Assembly (NCBI GenBank): GCA_043818215.1
Contig: JBDRGC010000119.1
Span: 1-37,048, forward strand
Length of the DNA: 37,048 nt
Reading direction: 5' to 3'
DNA from: JBDRGC01 sp043818215
GTDB taxonomy: Bacteria; Chloroflexota; Anaerolineae; Anaerolineales; UBA11858
In this document: piece by piece, positions 1-8,396 of the stretch
How the letters are laid out: each line of letters starts with the position of its first letter
How positions within the stretch are numbered: the first letter of the stretch is position 1
Notes under the pieces: model-generated
Told to the model about the DNA's origin: nothing
The model's input: only the letters and a program-made list of their open reading frames with translations
Databases searched by the model: none
Made by a program: the position numbers and the translations under genes

Positions 1-118
1 GGACGGAGAGCCGTACACTTGCACCTGCGGCAAGTGTACGGCTCTCCGTCCCTCCGAGCCTACTCAACCAGCGCTACACTCAAATTTGGAAATGGGCAAG
101 TTAGTTGATCACCGTTCC
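1..118. mobile_element. Right part of a TNA-duplicating palindromic element (family 1), cut by the window edge
   Basis: Positions 1-51 form a near-perfect hairpin whose arms carry GGACGGAGAGCCGTACACTT and its complement. The following bases, up to GTTCC at 114-118, match the right ends of the fuller copies at 24977-25230 and 30089-30316, including the motifs CCTACTCAACC and GCAAGTTA. The element is followed by TTA at 119-121, the same trinucleotide that flanks the 24977 copy. The left end lies outside the window, so the target duplication cannot be confirmed here. Confidence 0.6.
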
Positions 119-221
119 TTAGCAAACCGCGGGTGAGAAAACGTTAGTTTGTAGTCGCGCACGAGAGTGCGCCTGGATACAACAAACATGTTACAAAGCC
201 CAATTTTGGAGGTAACTGGTT

Positions 222-1538
222 ATGAAGAAAAAAACAATCGTATTCTTGTTTCTAATTTTGATACTAACTTTAACCGCTTGCGATGCCATCGGCAATGGCA
301 GCACCGACATTGTTGCCTCGGGGACCATCGCGGCGAAAGACGTGGGCGTCTCTCCAGAAATAGGCGGCAAAGTCGTCGAGGTTCTCGTCGCTGAGGGTGA
401 CTCGGTGGCCGCGGGAGACGTGCTCTTGCGCGTCGATGACGAGCTGCTGCAAGCCAACTACAATCAGGCCGCCGCGGCGGTCGACGCGGCCAGCGCGACC
501 GTCGATGCAGCCAACGCTCAACTCGCCAGCGCCGAAATCCAGTCTGATCTGGTGTTGCAGGGAGCGCGCTTGCAAGATATGGAGAACCGGGCCGCAGCCT
601 GGTTTGCCGCGCCTTCCGATGAAATCGAGCTGCCAACCTGGTACTACGAGAAAGATGAGCAAATCGCGGCTTTGGAAGTCGAAGTCGAGGCCGCCGGTGC
701 GGACTTGGACATTCAGCTCGCCAACCTCGAAAGTGAATTGCAAGATGCCAGCAACGATGATTTCGTCGCCACAGAGACGCGTCTGGCCGAAACCCAGGCT
801 GCCTTCGAGATTGCTGATCTCACCCTACAACAGGCGCGGGCCGCGGGCGACAATGTTTTGGAAGCCGTCGCCCAAGAGTCCCGCGACGCGGCCCTGGCAG
901 ATTTGGACGCCGCTCAGTTGGAATACGACCGCATGTTGTCCACCGCCGCTGCCAATGATGTGCTCGCAGCGCGTGCCCACGTTGCTGTGGCGCGTGCCCG
1001 CCTCGACAATGCACACGACCAACTCACCTTTCTGTTGAGCGGTGAGCAATCATTGCAAGTGGCCGCCGCGCGCGCCGGTGTCGAGCAGGCCAAAACGGCA
1101 GTCGCTCAAGCCGAGGCCAATCTTGCCCAGGCAGAGGCAGCCCTCCAAACTTTGGAAATTCAAATCGAGAAGACCGTAGTGCGCGCCCCCAATTCCGGGG
1201 TGATACTTTCCATGTCCCTTTCGGCGGGCGAACTGGTTGCCCCCGGCAGTACAGTAATGACCATCGGCCAGCTTGACGAAGTCGAACTGCTGGTATATGT
1301 CCCCGAAGATCAATACGGGCGAGTCAGTATTGGCCAGAAAGTGAGCATCACAGCCGACTCATTTCCCGGCGAGACTTTCAGTGGGCAGGTGCAATATATC
1401 GCCGACCAGGCCGAGTTCACGCCTCGCAACGTCCAAACGGCAGAGGGGCGCAAATCTACCGTTTACGCGGTCAAGATCGTTGTCCCCAACACCGATCAAG
1501 CCCTCAAGCCCGGCATGCCCGTTGATGTTGAGTTTTAG
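222..1538 (+). CDS. HlyD-family periplasmic adaptor (membrane fusion) lipoprotein
   Basis: A 438-residue adaptor of the HlyD/MacA type, which normally links an inner-membrane ABC or RND pump to the outside. The N-terminus is lipoprotein-like: KKK, a hydrophobic stretch, then the lipobox LTAC with Cys20. A biotinyl-lipoyl half motif follows (about residues 35-70, ISPEIGGKV-like with GD.V..GD.L), then a long Ala/Gln/Glu-rich coiled coil (about 80-310), the second lipoyl half (VRAPNSGVILS, about 320) and a beta-barrel domain ending in LKPGMPVDVEF. A good ribosome site, GGAGG at 208-212, supports the ATG at 222. No ATPase or permease follows, so the partner is either upstream of the window or elsewhere. 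The family call is firm; the substrate is unknown. Confidence 0.9.
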   Translation: MKKKTIVFLFLILILTLTACDAIGNGSTDIVASGTIAAKDVGVSPEIGGKVVEVLVAEGDSVAAGDVLLRVDDELLQANYNQAAAAVDAASATVDAANAQLASAEIQSDLVLQGARLQDMENRAAAWFAAPSDEIELPTWYYEKDEQIAALEVEVEAAGADLDIQLANLESELQDASNDDFVATETRLAETQAAFEIADLTLQQARAAGDNVLEAVAQESRDAALADLDAAQLEYDRMLSTAAANDVLAARAHVAVARARLDNAHDQLTFLLSGEQSLQVAAARAGVEQAKTAVAQAEANLAQAEAALQTLEIQIEKTVVRAPNSGVILSMSLSAGELVAPGSTVMTIGQLDEVELLVYVPEDQYGRVSIGQKVSITADSFPGETFSGQVQYIADQAEFTPRNVQTAEGRKSTVYAVKIVVPNTDQALKPGMPVDVEF

Positions 1539-1607
1539 TGGCCTACCGGCAATTCCCGAAGAGCTTCGTCTCCTCTCCATTTACAGGGGAATGACCCGAC
1601 AACTGGG

Positions 1608-1705
1608 CAGCGGATGATAGCGGATTAGCGGACACCTGCCCCTTTGGTATATGTTGCGCATGGCGGCGTCCTCTGCTAATCCGTTACGCCGCAGGCCATC
1701 CGCTG
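1608..1705. repeat. Imperfect inverted-repeat element
   Basis: CAGCGGATG at 1608-1616 is matched by its complement at 1697-1705. Further inside, AGCGGATTAGCGGA is partly mirrored by CTGCTAATCCG. The whole can fold into a long interrupted stem. It lies between a 24-bp imperfect direct repeat (1551-1574 and 1758-1781, both starting AATTCCCGAAGAGC). No coding potential is convincing here; the 1539-2408 gap appears to be built of such elements. Confidence 0.5.
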
Positions 1706-1944
1706 ATCGGTTCCTCTGCCCGCCACCCTCCCACCACCCCTAGCCCCTCACCACGGAAATTCCCGAAGAGCCTCAACTCCTTATAATCCCATTGGCGTGT
1801 TTTTCTTCGTGGTGAGCAAAGATCGCTCGGATTCACAAAGAGTATATCGCAAAACTGTCGGGCCTCGCTCACAGCGCCATCCCCGACGCGACTATGGCTG
1901 CTATACTCAGCATGGTAACAAAGGCTCACTTTGGAAGCACTGAA

Positions 1945-2218
1945 ATAGGACGCGGACGAGTACGGAATAACGCGGATAAAGAACCAAACAAAAAAATCTG
2001 TAATCGTCAAGAGTACCTTAAACAACATGTCATTGCGAATGGAACGCAGTGGAATGCGGCAATCTCCATCTCGCTAAGGAGGAGATTGCTTCGCCGGAAA
2101 AGCTGGCTCGCAATGACTTATGTTCAAGTTTTTGTTGACCAGTACACAAAACAAAAAAATCCGCGCTTGTACGCGTACACACCTGCACTTGCCGCAGGTG
2201 CAAGTGTCCGCGTCCCAT
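1945..2218. mobile_element. Palindromic element of the ACGCGGAC family (family 3), carrying a nested element
   Basis: The left end ATAGGACGCGGAC (1945-1957) is mirrored by the right end GTCCGCGTCCCAT (2206-2218), 12 of 13 bases. The right half holds the hairpin core CACTTGC/GCAAGTG, also seen in copies at 16665-16764 and 36144-36262. A different palindromic element (2029-2117) sits inside it, which explains the extra length compared with the roughly 100-120 bp copies. No transposase is encoded. Confidence 0.55.
2029..2117. mobile_element. Short palindromic element with GTCATTGCGA ends (family 2)
   Basis: An 89-bp element bounded by GTCATTGCGA and the exact complement TCGCAATGAC. Internally it has GCAATCTCC against GGAGATTGC. 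A second copy with the same ends lies at 25287-25374. It is non-coding and behaves like a MITE or REP-type repeat. No clear target-site duplication is visible. Confidence 0.6.
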
Positions 2219-2364
2219 AAAAATGGTACTTTATGCCCGTTGTCAGTAGAACAAACCCGTCCTGGACGGCGTCGGAGCAGTGATGGCCCAAATCAGCCCG
2301 GTCACCGACACTTTTTCGGTATACTTATTCACAAATCATCTCTGAAATTTGCGCGGAGTAGCGG

Positions 2365-2370
2365 TATAAT
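2365..2370 (+). promoter_or_regulatory. Possible -10 box upstream of the LuxR-Kelch gene
   Basis: TATAAT lies 38 bases before the ATG at 2409, in the first stretch free of palindromic elements. No good -35 hexamer is visible at 16-18 bp upstream, so this is only a candidate. Confidence 0.3.
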
Positions 2371-2408
2371 CATGTCATCTTAATTTATGGGAACATAATG
2401 ATCGTTCT

Positions 2409-3743
2409 ATGACTGATACACCCTTAAGCTCACGCGAACAAGAGATTTTACGTCTGATGGCCACAGGGGTCAGTAATAAAGAAATCTCTCAGCAATTGTA
2501 TATCAGTATCAACACGGTAAAGGTTCACTTGCGGAACATTTACGCAAAATTGGAAGTGTCTTCGCGCACCGAGGCAGCCATGTGGGCGGTTCAGAACGGA
2601 CTTGTCAATACGGGTACGCCTCCCCGCACACAGGATATTAACCAGGATGAAAAGCAGGCGGATGACATCTCCGCAGATGGTCATCGTCTTCACTCAGCAA
2701 ATACGATTCCCCAGCGGATGCTTCCCTGGTTTGTGGCTGGGGCTGCGATTATTTTGGTGCTTGCCGGCATCGGGATCAATCGGGCGTGGCAATCTTCGCA
2801 AGCTACGGCAACTCCCGACGCGCTGACCGCGGCTTCTGCTGTCGAGCAATCCCGTTGGCAGCAGTTGGCGGATATGCCCACCGCCCGCGCCGGTTTAGCA
2901 GCCGCAGCCTACGACAACCTGATTTACGCCATCGGTGGAGAAGGGATTGATGGCCCGGTCAATGCCAACGAGCGATACGATCCGCAGATAGACACCTGGG
3001 AGCCCCTGACCCCCAAACCGGTGCCGGTTGCCGATGTGCATGCAGGTGTGATCGGTGGGAAGATTTACGTCCCCGGGGGGCGGCTGGCCAATGGTGGCGT
3101 CACCAACATATTGGCAATCTACGACCCTCGCAGCGACGCGTGGACTGAAGGCTCCCCGCTGCCGGTGGCGTTGAGCGCTTATGCATTGGCCGCTTTTGAG
3201 GGTCGGCTTTATCTGTTTGGCGGGTGGGATGGGGAAAAGTATGTAGATTCAGTCTATGGGTATGATCCTACTTTAGATCAATGGCGCTCTCTGCCGCCGA
3301 TGCCGACACCCCGCGGTTTTGCAGGCGCGGTGGCAGCCGGGGGTAAGGTTTTTGTGATTGGGGGTTTCGATGGGCAGCAAGCGCTGACCACGCACGAGGT
3401 GTTCTTCCCCGACCGCGAGGGCGGAGCCGCTCCGCTTTGGGAACAGCAGGCTGCGCCGCTGCCAGCGGCCCGGTATGCGATGGGGGTGGCCGTCGTTGCG
3501 GATGTCATTCATATTGTGGGGGGCCTTGGGGAAGTGTATGATTATATATCTGTAGCTTACTTCCCGCGAGATGACCGCTGGCAGGCCTTTGAAACGCCCC
3601 CGAATGACGTGGGGGCGCTTATTGGGATTGTGTCGGTGGGTTCTTATCTGTATGTTATTGGGGGTCAGTTGAACGGCACTCATAGCGGTCAAAACCTGGC
3701 CTATCAGGCTATTTATACTTTGGTGCTTCCCATTTTGCGGTAG
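2409..3743 (+). CDS. LuxR-type HTH / membrane-anchored Kelch-repeat protein
   Basis: A 444-residue protein with three parts. Residues 5-65 are a GerE/LuxR helix-turn-helix (LSSREQEILRLMATG, then NKEISQQL, NTVKVHLRNIYAKL), which in this family binds DNA. After a polar linker comes one membrane segment (about 105-124, ending before NRAWQ). Residues about 145-440 hold roughly six Kelch-type blades, each with a GG pair (YAIGGEG, YVPGGR, YLFGGWD, FVIGGFD, HIVGGLG, YVIGGQL) and a distal W. If the HTH is cytoplasmic, the propeller faces outward, suggesting one-component sensing of a surface ligand. It precedes the secreted-protein gene at 3956, a possible target. The domain calls are strong; ligand and targets are unknown. 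Confidence 0.85.
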   Translation: MTDTPLSSREQEILRLMATGVSNKEISQQLYISINTVKVHLRNIYAKLEVSSRTEAAMWAVQNGLVNTGTPPRTQDINQDEKQADDISADGHRLHSANTIPQRMLPWFVAGAAIILVLAGIGINRAWQSSQATATPDALTAASAVEQSRWQQLADMPTARAGLAAAAYDNLIYAIGGEGIDGPVNANERYDPQIDTWEPLTPKPVPVADVHAGVIGGKIYVPGGRLANGGVTNILAIYDPRSDAWTEGSPLPVALSAYALAAFEGRLYLFGGWDGEKYVDSVYGYDPTLDQWRSLPPMPTPRGFAGAVAAGGKVFVIGGFDGQQALTTHEVFFPDREGGAAPLWEQQAAPLPAARYAMGVAVVADVIHIVGGLGEVYDYISVAYFPRDDRWQAFETPPNDVGALIGIVSVGSYLYVIGGQLNGTHSGQNLAYQAIYTLVLPILR

Positions 3744-3768
3744 GTTGGATTGCCAATCAGACCTGCAT

Positions 3769-3784
3769 TAACCCAAAAGGGTTA
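3769..3784 (+). terminator. Small hairpin after the LuxR-Kelch gene
   Basis: TAACCC, loop AAAA, GGGTTA lies 26 bases after the stop. There is no T tract behind it, so a terminator role is weakly supported. Confidence 0.25.
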
Positions 3785-3955
3785 TGAAATTGTTTGCATT
3801 TAGAATACTCCAAACATAGACTGGTGACAGGTTAAATTATGCGAATGCCATTGTTACCCGACATTACCCGAAAGGATTATGGACGTGAATATTGAATGCG
3901 AGTATTCTTTGTTCCATTGGTGCTACTAAACTATTTGATTTACGGAGGTAAAGAT

Positions 3956-5338
3956 ATGAAAAAGACAAAAGTTCTTTCCATTTTTTTGGCGCTGGCTTTG
4001 CTGCTTGTAGCGGTGATCCCGGCAAGTGCGCAGTTGGGTGATACAGACGTGTCATCTTTTACTGTGCAAAACGTTTCCGGCGGCTCGACGGATGTAACGG
4101 TTACCTTCTACGCCGAGGATGGCACGCCCTACACCCCCACCCAATTGGACGCGGACGGCTTGATTGCCAATCCTTTCACCCTGGCTGACGGCGCCTCTCA
4201 GCAGGTTTATGTGCCGAGTATTCCAGAGGCCCAACTACCATCAGGACGCTACGCGGTGGTGATTTCTTCCACTGGTCAGGTCGTAGCACAAGCTGGCGTG
4301 GCTGGAACAGGTTCAATCCGATTTAGCGGCAGTTACATTGGTTTCTCAGCTGGAGCTAGCCCGACCTACCTGCCCTCCGTGGCCTTCAACTTTGCCAGCT
4401 GGTACAGCATGATTTCTGTCCAGAACCTGGGAACCAGTGCCGCCGATGTAGTGGTGACGATTACCTGCGCCGATGGCAATGTGGGCACGTTGACCCAGAA
4501 CGGTGTTCCTGCGAACGCATCCTACACCTGGGCGTTGAAGAATACCACCCCGACAGGATTCACTGCTTCGACACAATGTGATGGCTCTGCAGAGATCACC
4601 GCCAATCAACCTATTGTGGCTGTCAACAACCAGAATAAACCCACCACCGGCGCGACCAACACCTTCGAAGGCGCTCCGACCGGCGCTGGCACGATTTACA
4701 TTCCCAGCCTCTCCAATGACTTCGCCGGCTGGAATTCCGCACTGACCATCCGCAAGTTGAGCGCTGGCACGACAACGGTCACGGTGGTTTACAATGATGG
4801 TGATCCCAATGATGTTTTTGATCTGACAGATGCATCTCCATCCAAGAAATTGTACATGCCAACTGATCATGTTGCTGCGGGCCGTTTCGGTGCCACCATC
4901 ACAGCCTCGGGCGGGGGCCAGTTATTGGCTGTCGTCGGCACAACGAAAGGTGGATGGTCGGGCGCTACCTCGGGTGTTCTGGATGGCTCAAGCTCCGGCG
5001 AAGTCGCTATTCCGAACGTGGCGAAGGCATACGGTGGTTGGAAGTCTGCCATCAACTGCCAGAACGTGGGTGCTACTGCAACCACTTTGCATGTTGAATA
5101 TGCGGGCTATGCTGCTAATGCTTACGATACCATCACCTCACTCAACGCGGGCGATTCGGTTCAAATAGCCGTGTTCAACGAGGCTTTCTTGCCCAATACA
5201 GGATGGCAAGGTGGGGCTACAATCACGGCAAATGCCGCTGGTGCTCTGATTGCATGCACTGTGGGTAACAGCAATCCAGACAAAGCTGCTACTAACCCCG
5301 GCGACTGGACATCCCAGTACAATGCTTATAACAAATAG
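3956..5338 (+). CDS. Secreted modular surface protein of unknown function
   Basis: A 460-residue exported protein. I place the start at the ATG at 3956, not at the in-frame codon 60 bases upstream. It has a ribosome site (GGAGG, 3943-3947) and begins a classic signal peptide: MKKTK, a Leu/Ala-rich core, then ASA before Gln27. The mature part consists of about four related modules of 95-110 residues. Each module carries a pattern like P.[VL]...F..W.S.[IL]..[RQ].[LV], followed by a beta-rich stretch ending in DG or similar (for example FNFASWYSMISVQN, SNDFAGWNSALTI, AKAYGGWKSAINC). There is no anchor or sortase motif. A strong hairpin follows the gene. It is likely a cell-surface or matrix protein; the function is not known. 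Confidence 0.8.
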   Translation: MKKTKVLSIFLALALLLVAVIPASAQLGDTDVSSFTVQNVSGGSTDVTVTFYAEDGTPYTPTQLDADGLIANPFTLADGASQQVYVPSIPEAQLPSGRYAVVISSTGQVVAQAGVAGTGSIRFSGSYIGFSAGASPTYLPSVAFNFASWYSMISVQNLGTSAADVVVTITCADGNVGTLTQNGVPANASYTWALKNTTPTGFTASTQCDGSAEITANQPIVAVNNQNKPTTGATNTFEGAPTGAGTIYIPSLSNDFAGWNSALTIRKLSAGTTTVTVVYNDGDPNDVFDLTDASPSKKLYMPTDHVAAGRFGATITASGGGQLLAVVGTTKGGWSGATSGVLDGSSSGEVAIPNVAKAYGGWKSAINCQNVGATATTLHVEYAGYAANAYDTITSLNAGDSVQIAVFNEAFLPNTGWQGGATITANAAGALIACTVGNSNPDKAATNPGDWTSQYNAYNK

Positions 5339-5371
5339 TAAACCCGGCTTGGCTCATTTCGGGTAAATCTA

Positions 5372-5401
5372 GAAGACCCCCCGGATGACCGGGGGGTCTT
5401 C
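5372..5401 (+). terminator. Strong hairpin after the surface-protein gene
   Basis: A perfect 13-bp stem (GAAGACCCCCCGG with its complement) closes a 4-base loop ATGA. It begins 33 bases after the stop at 5338. No T run follows, but the strength and position suggest a terminator or an mRNA 3' stabiliser for an abundant transcript. Confidence 0.65.
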
Positions 5402-5429
5402 ACTAGTATACAGAGCAGAGAATAAGGAA

Positions 5430-5966
5430 ATGAAAAAACAAATTTGGATGATCTGTTTCATATTCTTTTTATCCATTCTAACTGGTTGCCAATCAGCGGG
5501 TGAAGTTATTGCTACAGATCAATCTGGAGCCTCATCAACTATTGACCCCTATATCCCGCCTGCTTCTGACTCTTATCCCCTCCCGGAATCTACACCTACC
5601 AGGAAACCTTATGTCTTTAAAGCATCTGAGCTGGGAACTGTGACTATTCACGGCGAATTATTGGCCATGGATCCGAATAATCTGCCGGACCCGAATGATG
5701 CAATTTTTTTGGTATCGATACCGGACGATCAGGTTACCACGATACCATCTATTGTTGTTGGCGAAGTGCCCCAGGCTGATGTGGATGAGCGTACGTTTGA
5801 ATTCGTGTTTACTAACATCGAGCCTGGTCTTTACGCAGTAATGGTGCTGACGCTCGGGAATGCTCAGATCCCTACCCGAACGGAGGACGGCAGTTTTGTC
5901 ATCATCCGGGTCGAGGAAACAGATCGTGATCAAACGGTTGAGTTGGGTTATATTCGTATTCCTTGA
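5430..5966 (+). CDS. Small predicted lipoprotein, beta-sandwich-like
   Basis: A 178-residue lipoprotein. The start at 5430 follows AATAAGGAA and opens MKKQ, then a hydrophobic stretch and the lipobox LTGC with Cys20. The longer frame starting at 5385 would overlap the preceding hairpin and hide this signal peptide. After a Ser/Pro-rich spacer (about 25-60), the rest resembles a small carboxypeptidase-regulatory/transthyretin-like fold (G.L......L..PNDAIFLV...FEFVFTNIEPGLYAVMV...IRVEE). That comparison rests on the pattern only. Its 3' end overlaps the possible starts of the flippase gene, suggesting translational coupling. The function is unknown. Confidence 0.75.
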   Translation: MKKQIWMICFIFFLSILTGCQSAGEVIATDQSGASSTIDPYIPPASDSYPLPESTPTRKPYVFKASELGTVTIHGELLAMDPNNLPDPNDAIFLVSIPDDQVTTIPSIVVGEVPQADVDERTFEFVFTNIEPGLYAVMVLTLGNAQIPTRTEDGSFVIIRVEETDRDQTVELGYIRIP

Positions 5967-7503
5967 CTATTCCCCGGAGAAGGTATCCACGAACAAATTC
6001 AGAGATTCAGGCCTGAGTGCGATAGCAAAAGGGGGATTCATCAATCTGATTGGTTTATTCTTCTTTCTTATCTCTAATTTCCTATATCAGTTCATCCTTG
6101 TGCGGATATTAAGTCCGGCTGATGTAGGACTCTTTAACTTAAGTTCCACCATCGCGGGCCTGATTGGGTTGGTGGTTCTATTCGGTATTGATAGAGCCGT
6201 TGTTCGGTACGTGGCCTATTACTGGGGGAAGAAGGACCGAGAGCGCGAACTGGGTGCGGTCGTCAGTTCGGTCAGGGTTCTGTTGTTGCTGGTATTCATC
6301 GTAACGCCTTTGTTTTGGATCGAGGCGGAGAATATCGCCATCTTCATCTTCAAAAAACCGGATTTAGCCCCGGTGTTGGAGATATTTATCCTGGGTGCGC
6401 CGTTTGTGGCTTTCACCAGGTTGCTAATGGGGGTATTGCAGGGCTATAAGCAGATGAAGCCTATGGTGTTGATCGAACAAATATCCGTACCCGTTCTTCG
6501 TGTTGTGGGCGTGTCTGTCGTCATACTTGCATTCGTTCAGACGAGCAAAGTGGTTTCGATTTCATTTTTAGTGGCCTCGATAATTGGATGTGGTCTGGCG
6601 GTAATTATAGTGAGGCGCGCTTATGTAGCCCGCAAGGGAGATACAAAACCCGTTCCCATTTATTCTGAACTGTTACGGTTTTCCTGGCCGTTATTTGGGG
6701 CTTCTCTGCTCAACCGGACGAATACTTATACCGAGACCTTGATCCTAGGCGGATTGTCGTCCAGTGAACAGGTGGGTTTCTTCACGGTGAGCTTTAAGAT
6801 CGCGATTACCGTCACTGTGATTTTTCAAGCCGTCAATGCGATTTTAGCCCCCTTTATTGCCGAAATTTATGCTCAGGGCGACATGAGCAAGTTGGCTTAT
6901 CAGTTCAAGGCGGTCACTCGCTGGGGGTATACTTTGACACTTCCGGTCGCGCTACTGATATTTTTAGAAGCCGTGGATATTATGGCTGTGCTAAAGCCAG
7001 AGTACGTCGCCGCGACGCCCATCTTGCAGATGTTGATTTTCTCCCAGTTGGTTTATGTGGTGGCCGGCCCGGTCGCATTGATTCTGACCATGACCAAGTA
7101 CATGCGGCTGAATCTGATAGATTTGCTCGCGACACTGATCCTTTCCTTTATCTTGGACTTTACCCTTATTCCCAGGTACGGAGCCTATGGGGCGGCGGTG
7201 GCAGGGGCCATATCTATAATGTTTGTAAACACATTGCGATTGATTCAGGTTTACGTGTTGTTTCGTTTTCATCCCTACAGTTGGAGTTACATCAAACCGG
7301 CTATTGCAGGGGGAGCAGCGGCTCTTGCGACGCTTGGATGCGGTTTGCTGCTCCAAGACTTTTCTCACGTGTGGCGACTGGTCAACCTCAGCCTGGTATT
7401 GTTTTCGACTTATGGTTTGGTGATCCTATTGCTAGGTCAGGACGAAGCGGATCTAGAGATTCTTGGTACGCTATTCCGTGATTTGCTGGGCGCTAAAAAA
7501 TGA
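5926..7503 (+). CDS. Polysaccharide flippase (Wzx/MurJ-like MATE/MOP superfamily)
   Basis: About 525 residues with roughly 14 membrane segments and the opening typical of O-antigen or exopolysaccharide exporters (AIAKGGFINLIG, LVRILSPADVGLFNL). Such proteins move lipid-linked oligosaccharides across the inner membrane. The start is uncertain. There is no ATG between the lipoprotein stop and the first membrane helix; in-frame candidates are GTG at 5926 (GAGG nearby) and TTG at 5938, both inside the lipoprotein gene. A GGAGAAGG just before GTA at 5983 hints that the true N-terminus could be even closer. The gene is followed by a strong hairpin. Neighbouring sugar-transfer genes fit a glycan-export role. 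Confidence 0.85.
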   Translation: MIKRLSWVIFVFLDYSPEKVSTNKFRDSGLSAIAKGGFINLIGLFFFLISNFLYQFILVRILSPADVGLFNLSSTIAGLIGLVVLFGIDRAVVRYVAYYWGKKDRERELGAVVSSVRVLLLLVFIVTPLFWIEAENIAIFIFKKPDLAPVLEIFILGAPFVAFTRLLMGVLQGYKQMKPMVLIEQISVPVLRVVGVSVVILAFVQTSKVVSISFLVASIIGCGLAVIIVRRAYVARKGDTKPVPIYSELLRFSWPLFGASLLNRTNTYTETLILGGLSSSEQVGFFTVSFKIAITVTVIFQAVNAILAPFIAEIYAQGDMSKLAYQFKAVTRWGYTLTLPVALLIFLEAVDIMAVLKPEYVAATPILQMLIFSQLVYVVAGPVALILTMTKYMRLNLIDLLATLILSFILDFTLIPRYGAYGAAVAGAISIMFVNTLRLIQVYVLFRFHPYSWSYIKPAIAGGAAALATLGCGLLLQDFSHVWRLVNLSLVLFSTYGLVILLLGQDEADLEILGTLFRDLLGAKK

Positions 7504-7506
7504 ATT

Positions 7507-7554
7507 GTCGAGAAGATGGATGTGCAGATACACCCGCACATCCATCTTCTCGAC
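7507..7554 (+). terminator. Long perfect hairpin after the flippase gene
   Basis: A 19-bp perfect stem (left arm GTCGAGAAGATGGATGTGC) with a 10-base loop starts 3 bases after the stop codon. No T run follows. It is likely a transcription end or RNA-processing barrier between the flippase and the sulfotransferase genes. Confidence 0.6.
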
Positions 7555-7612
7555 CTTAAGGTATACTTGAGCCGGTTAATAATCCGAGCCTCTTTATGGA
7601 GCGTTTTTAGAG

Positions 7613-8383
7613 ATGTTTCAGTGGTATAAGAACTACATGGGTTATGTGCGGGAGGGGTTTACCTATGCTACCTACCCTTTCCGTCCCAAATCGATCCCAG
7701 TAAAAAAATTCGTCATCTTCACAGTGGGGCGATCCGGGAGCGGCTTATTGGTTAATCTACTTCAATCTCACGCTCACGTCTATTGCGATGATGAATTATT
7801 TCAAAGGAAGTTGATATCCCCTTTACTCTATTTGAAATCAAAAGCACTACTAGCCAGGAAAGACGTGTACGGTTTCAAACTGAATACCTATCATTTTAGG
7901 ATTCAAAAAACAGAGTATCCTGTCGAGTTTGTGGGTGAAATCCAGCGCGCGGGATATAAGATCATCAGTTTGAAGCGGCGCAATCTTCTGCGTCAGGCAA
8001 TATCCCACATGTATGCCCTGCACAGAGATGCTTTTCACCATCGAGAATCTCAAGGGAAACAAGCCTTCGATAGATTCAACGTGGGATTAGATCAGCTTCA
8101 AGAAAAATTAGAGTTATTCGAAACCTATCGGGAATTGCGAGACCAAATCCTGGATCATTTCCCCTCGCTGCAACTGTATTACGAGGACGACCTCTTAGAT
8201 TCGACCAGACACCAAGCCACCGTGGATAAAGTTTCAGACTTCTTGGGCATACTCCCTTCCCGTGTCCAAACTGATTTGCGCAAGACCACGCCCAAGGAAT
8301 TGCAGAGCTTTGTCGAGAATTACGATGAAGTCAAAGCCTATCTGAGCGGAACGGTGTACGCCAAATATTTAGAAATGGGTTAG
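7613..8383 (+). CDS. Sulfotransferase, Stf0-like
   Basis: A 256-residue soluble protein with the features of PAPS-dependent sulfotransferases. Near residue 31 the 5'-phosphosulfate loop reads FTVGRSGSGLLVNLLQSH. A later segment, ISLKRRNLLRQAISHMYA, resembles the 3'-phosphate-binding Arg/Ser region. The C-terminal half holds the short helices and acidic patch (YYEDDLL) usual for Stf0-type enzymes that sulfate sugars such as trehalose. It lies 109 bases after the flippase and 13 bases before the propeller-like gene, so it may add sulfate to the exported glycan. Substrate assignment is inference. Confidence 0.8.
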   Translation: MFQWYKNYMGYVREGFTYATYPFRPKSIPVKKFVIFTVGRSGSGLLVNLLQSHAHVYCDDELFQRKLISPLLYLKSKALLARKDVYGFKLNTYHFRIQKTEYPVEFVGEIQRAGYKIISLKRRNLLRQAISHMYALHRDAFHHRESQGKQAFDRFNVGLDQLQEKLELFETYRELRDQILDHFPSLQLYYEDDLLDSTRHQATVDKVSDFLGILPSRVQTDLRKTTPKELQSFVENYDEVKAYLSGTVYAKYLEMG

Positions 8384-8396
8384 TGTGTAGTTTTTT

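Noticed and set aside
1894..2383. Possible small genes between the HlyD-type and LuxR-Kelch genes
   Set aside because: The frames run across palindromic element ends and have low-complexity or nonsense-like composition.
3896..3955. Upstream in-frame start for the secreted protein
   Set aside because: It lacks a ribosome site and would place 20 extra residues before a perfect signal peptide; the ATG at 3956 has GGAGG.
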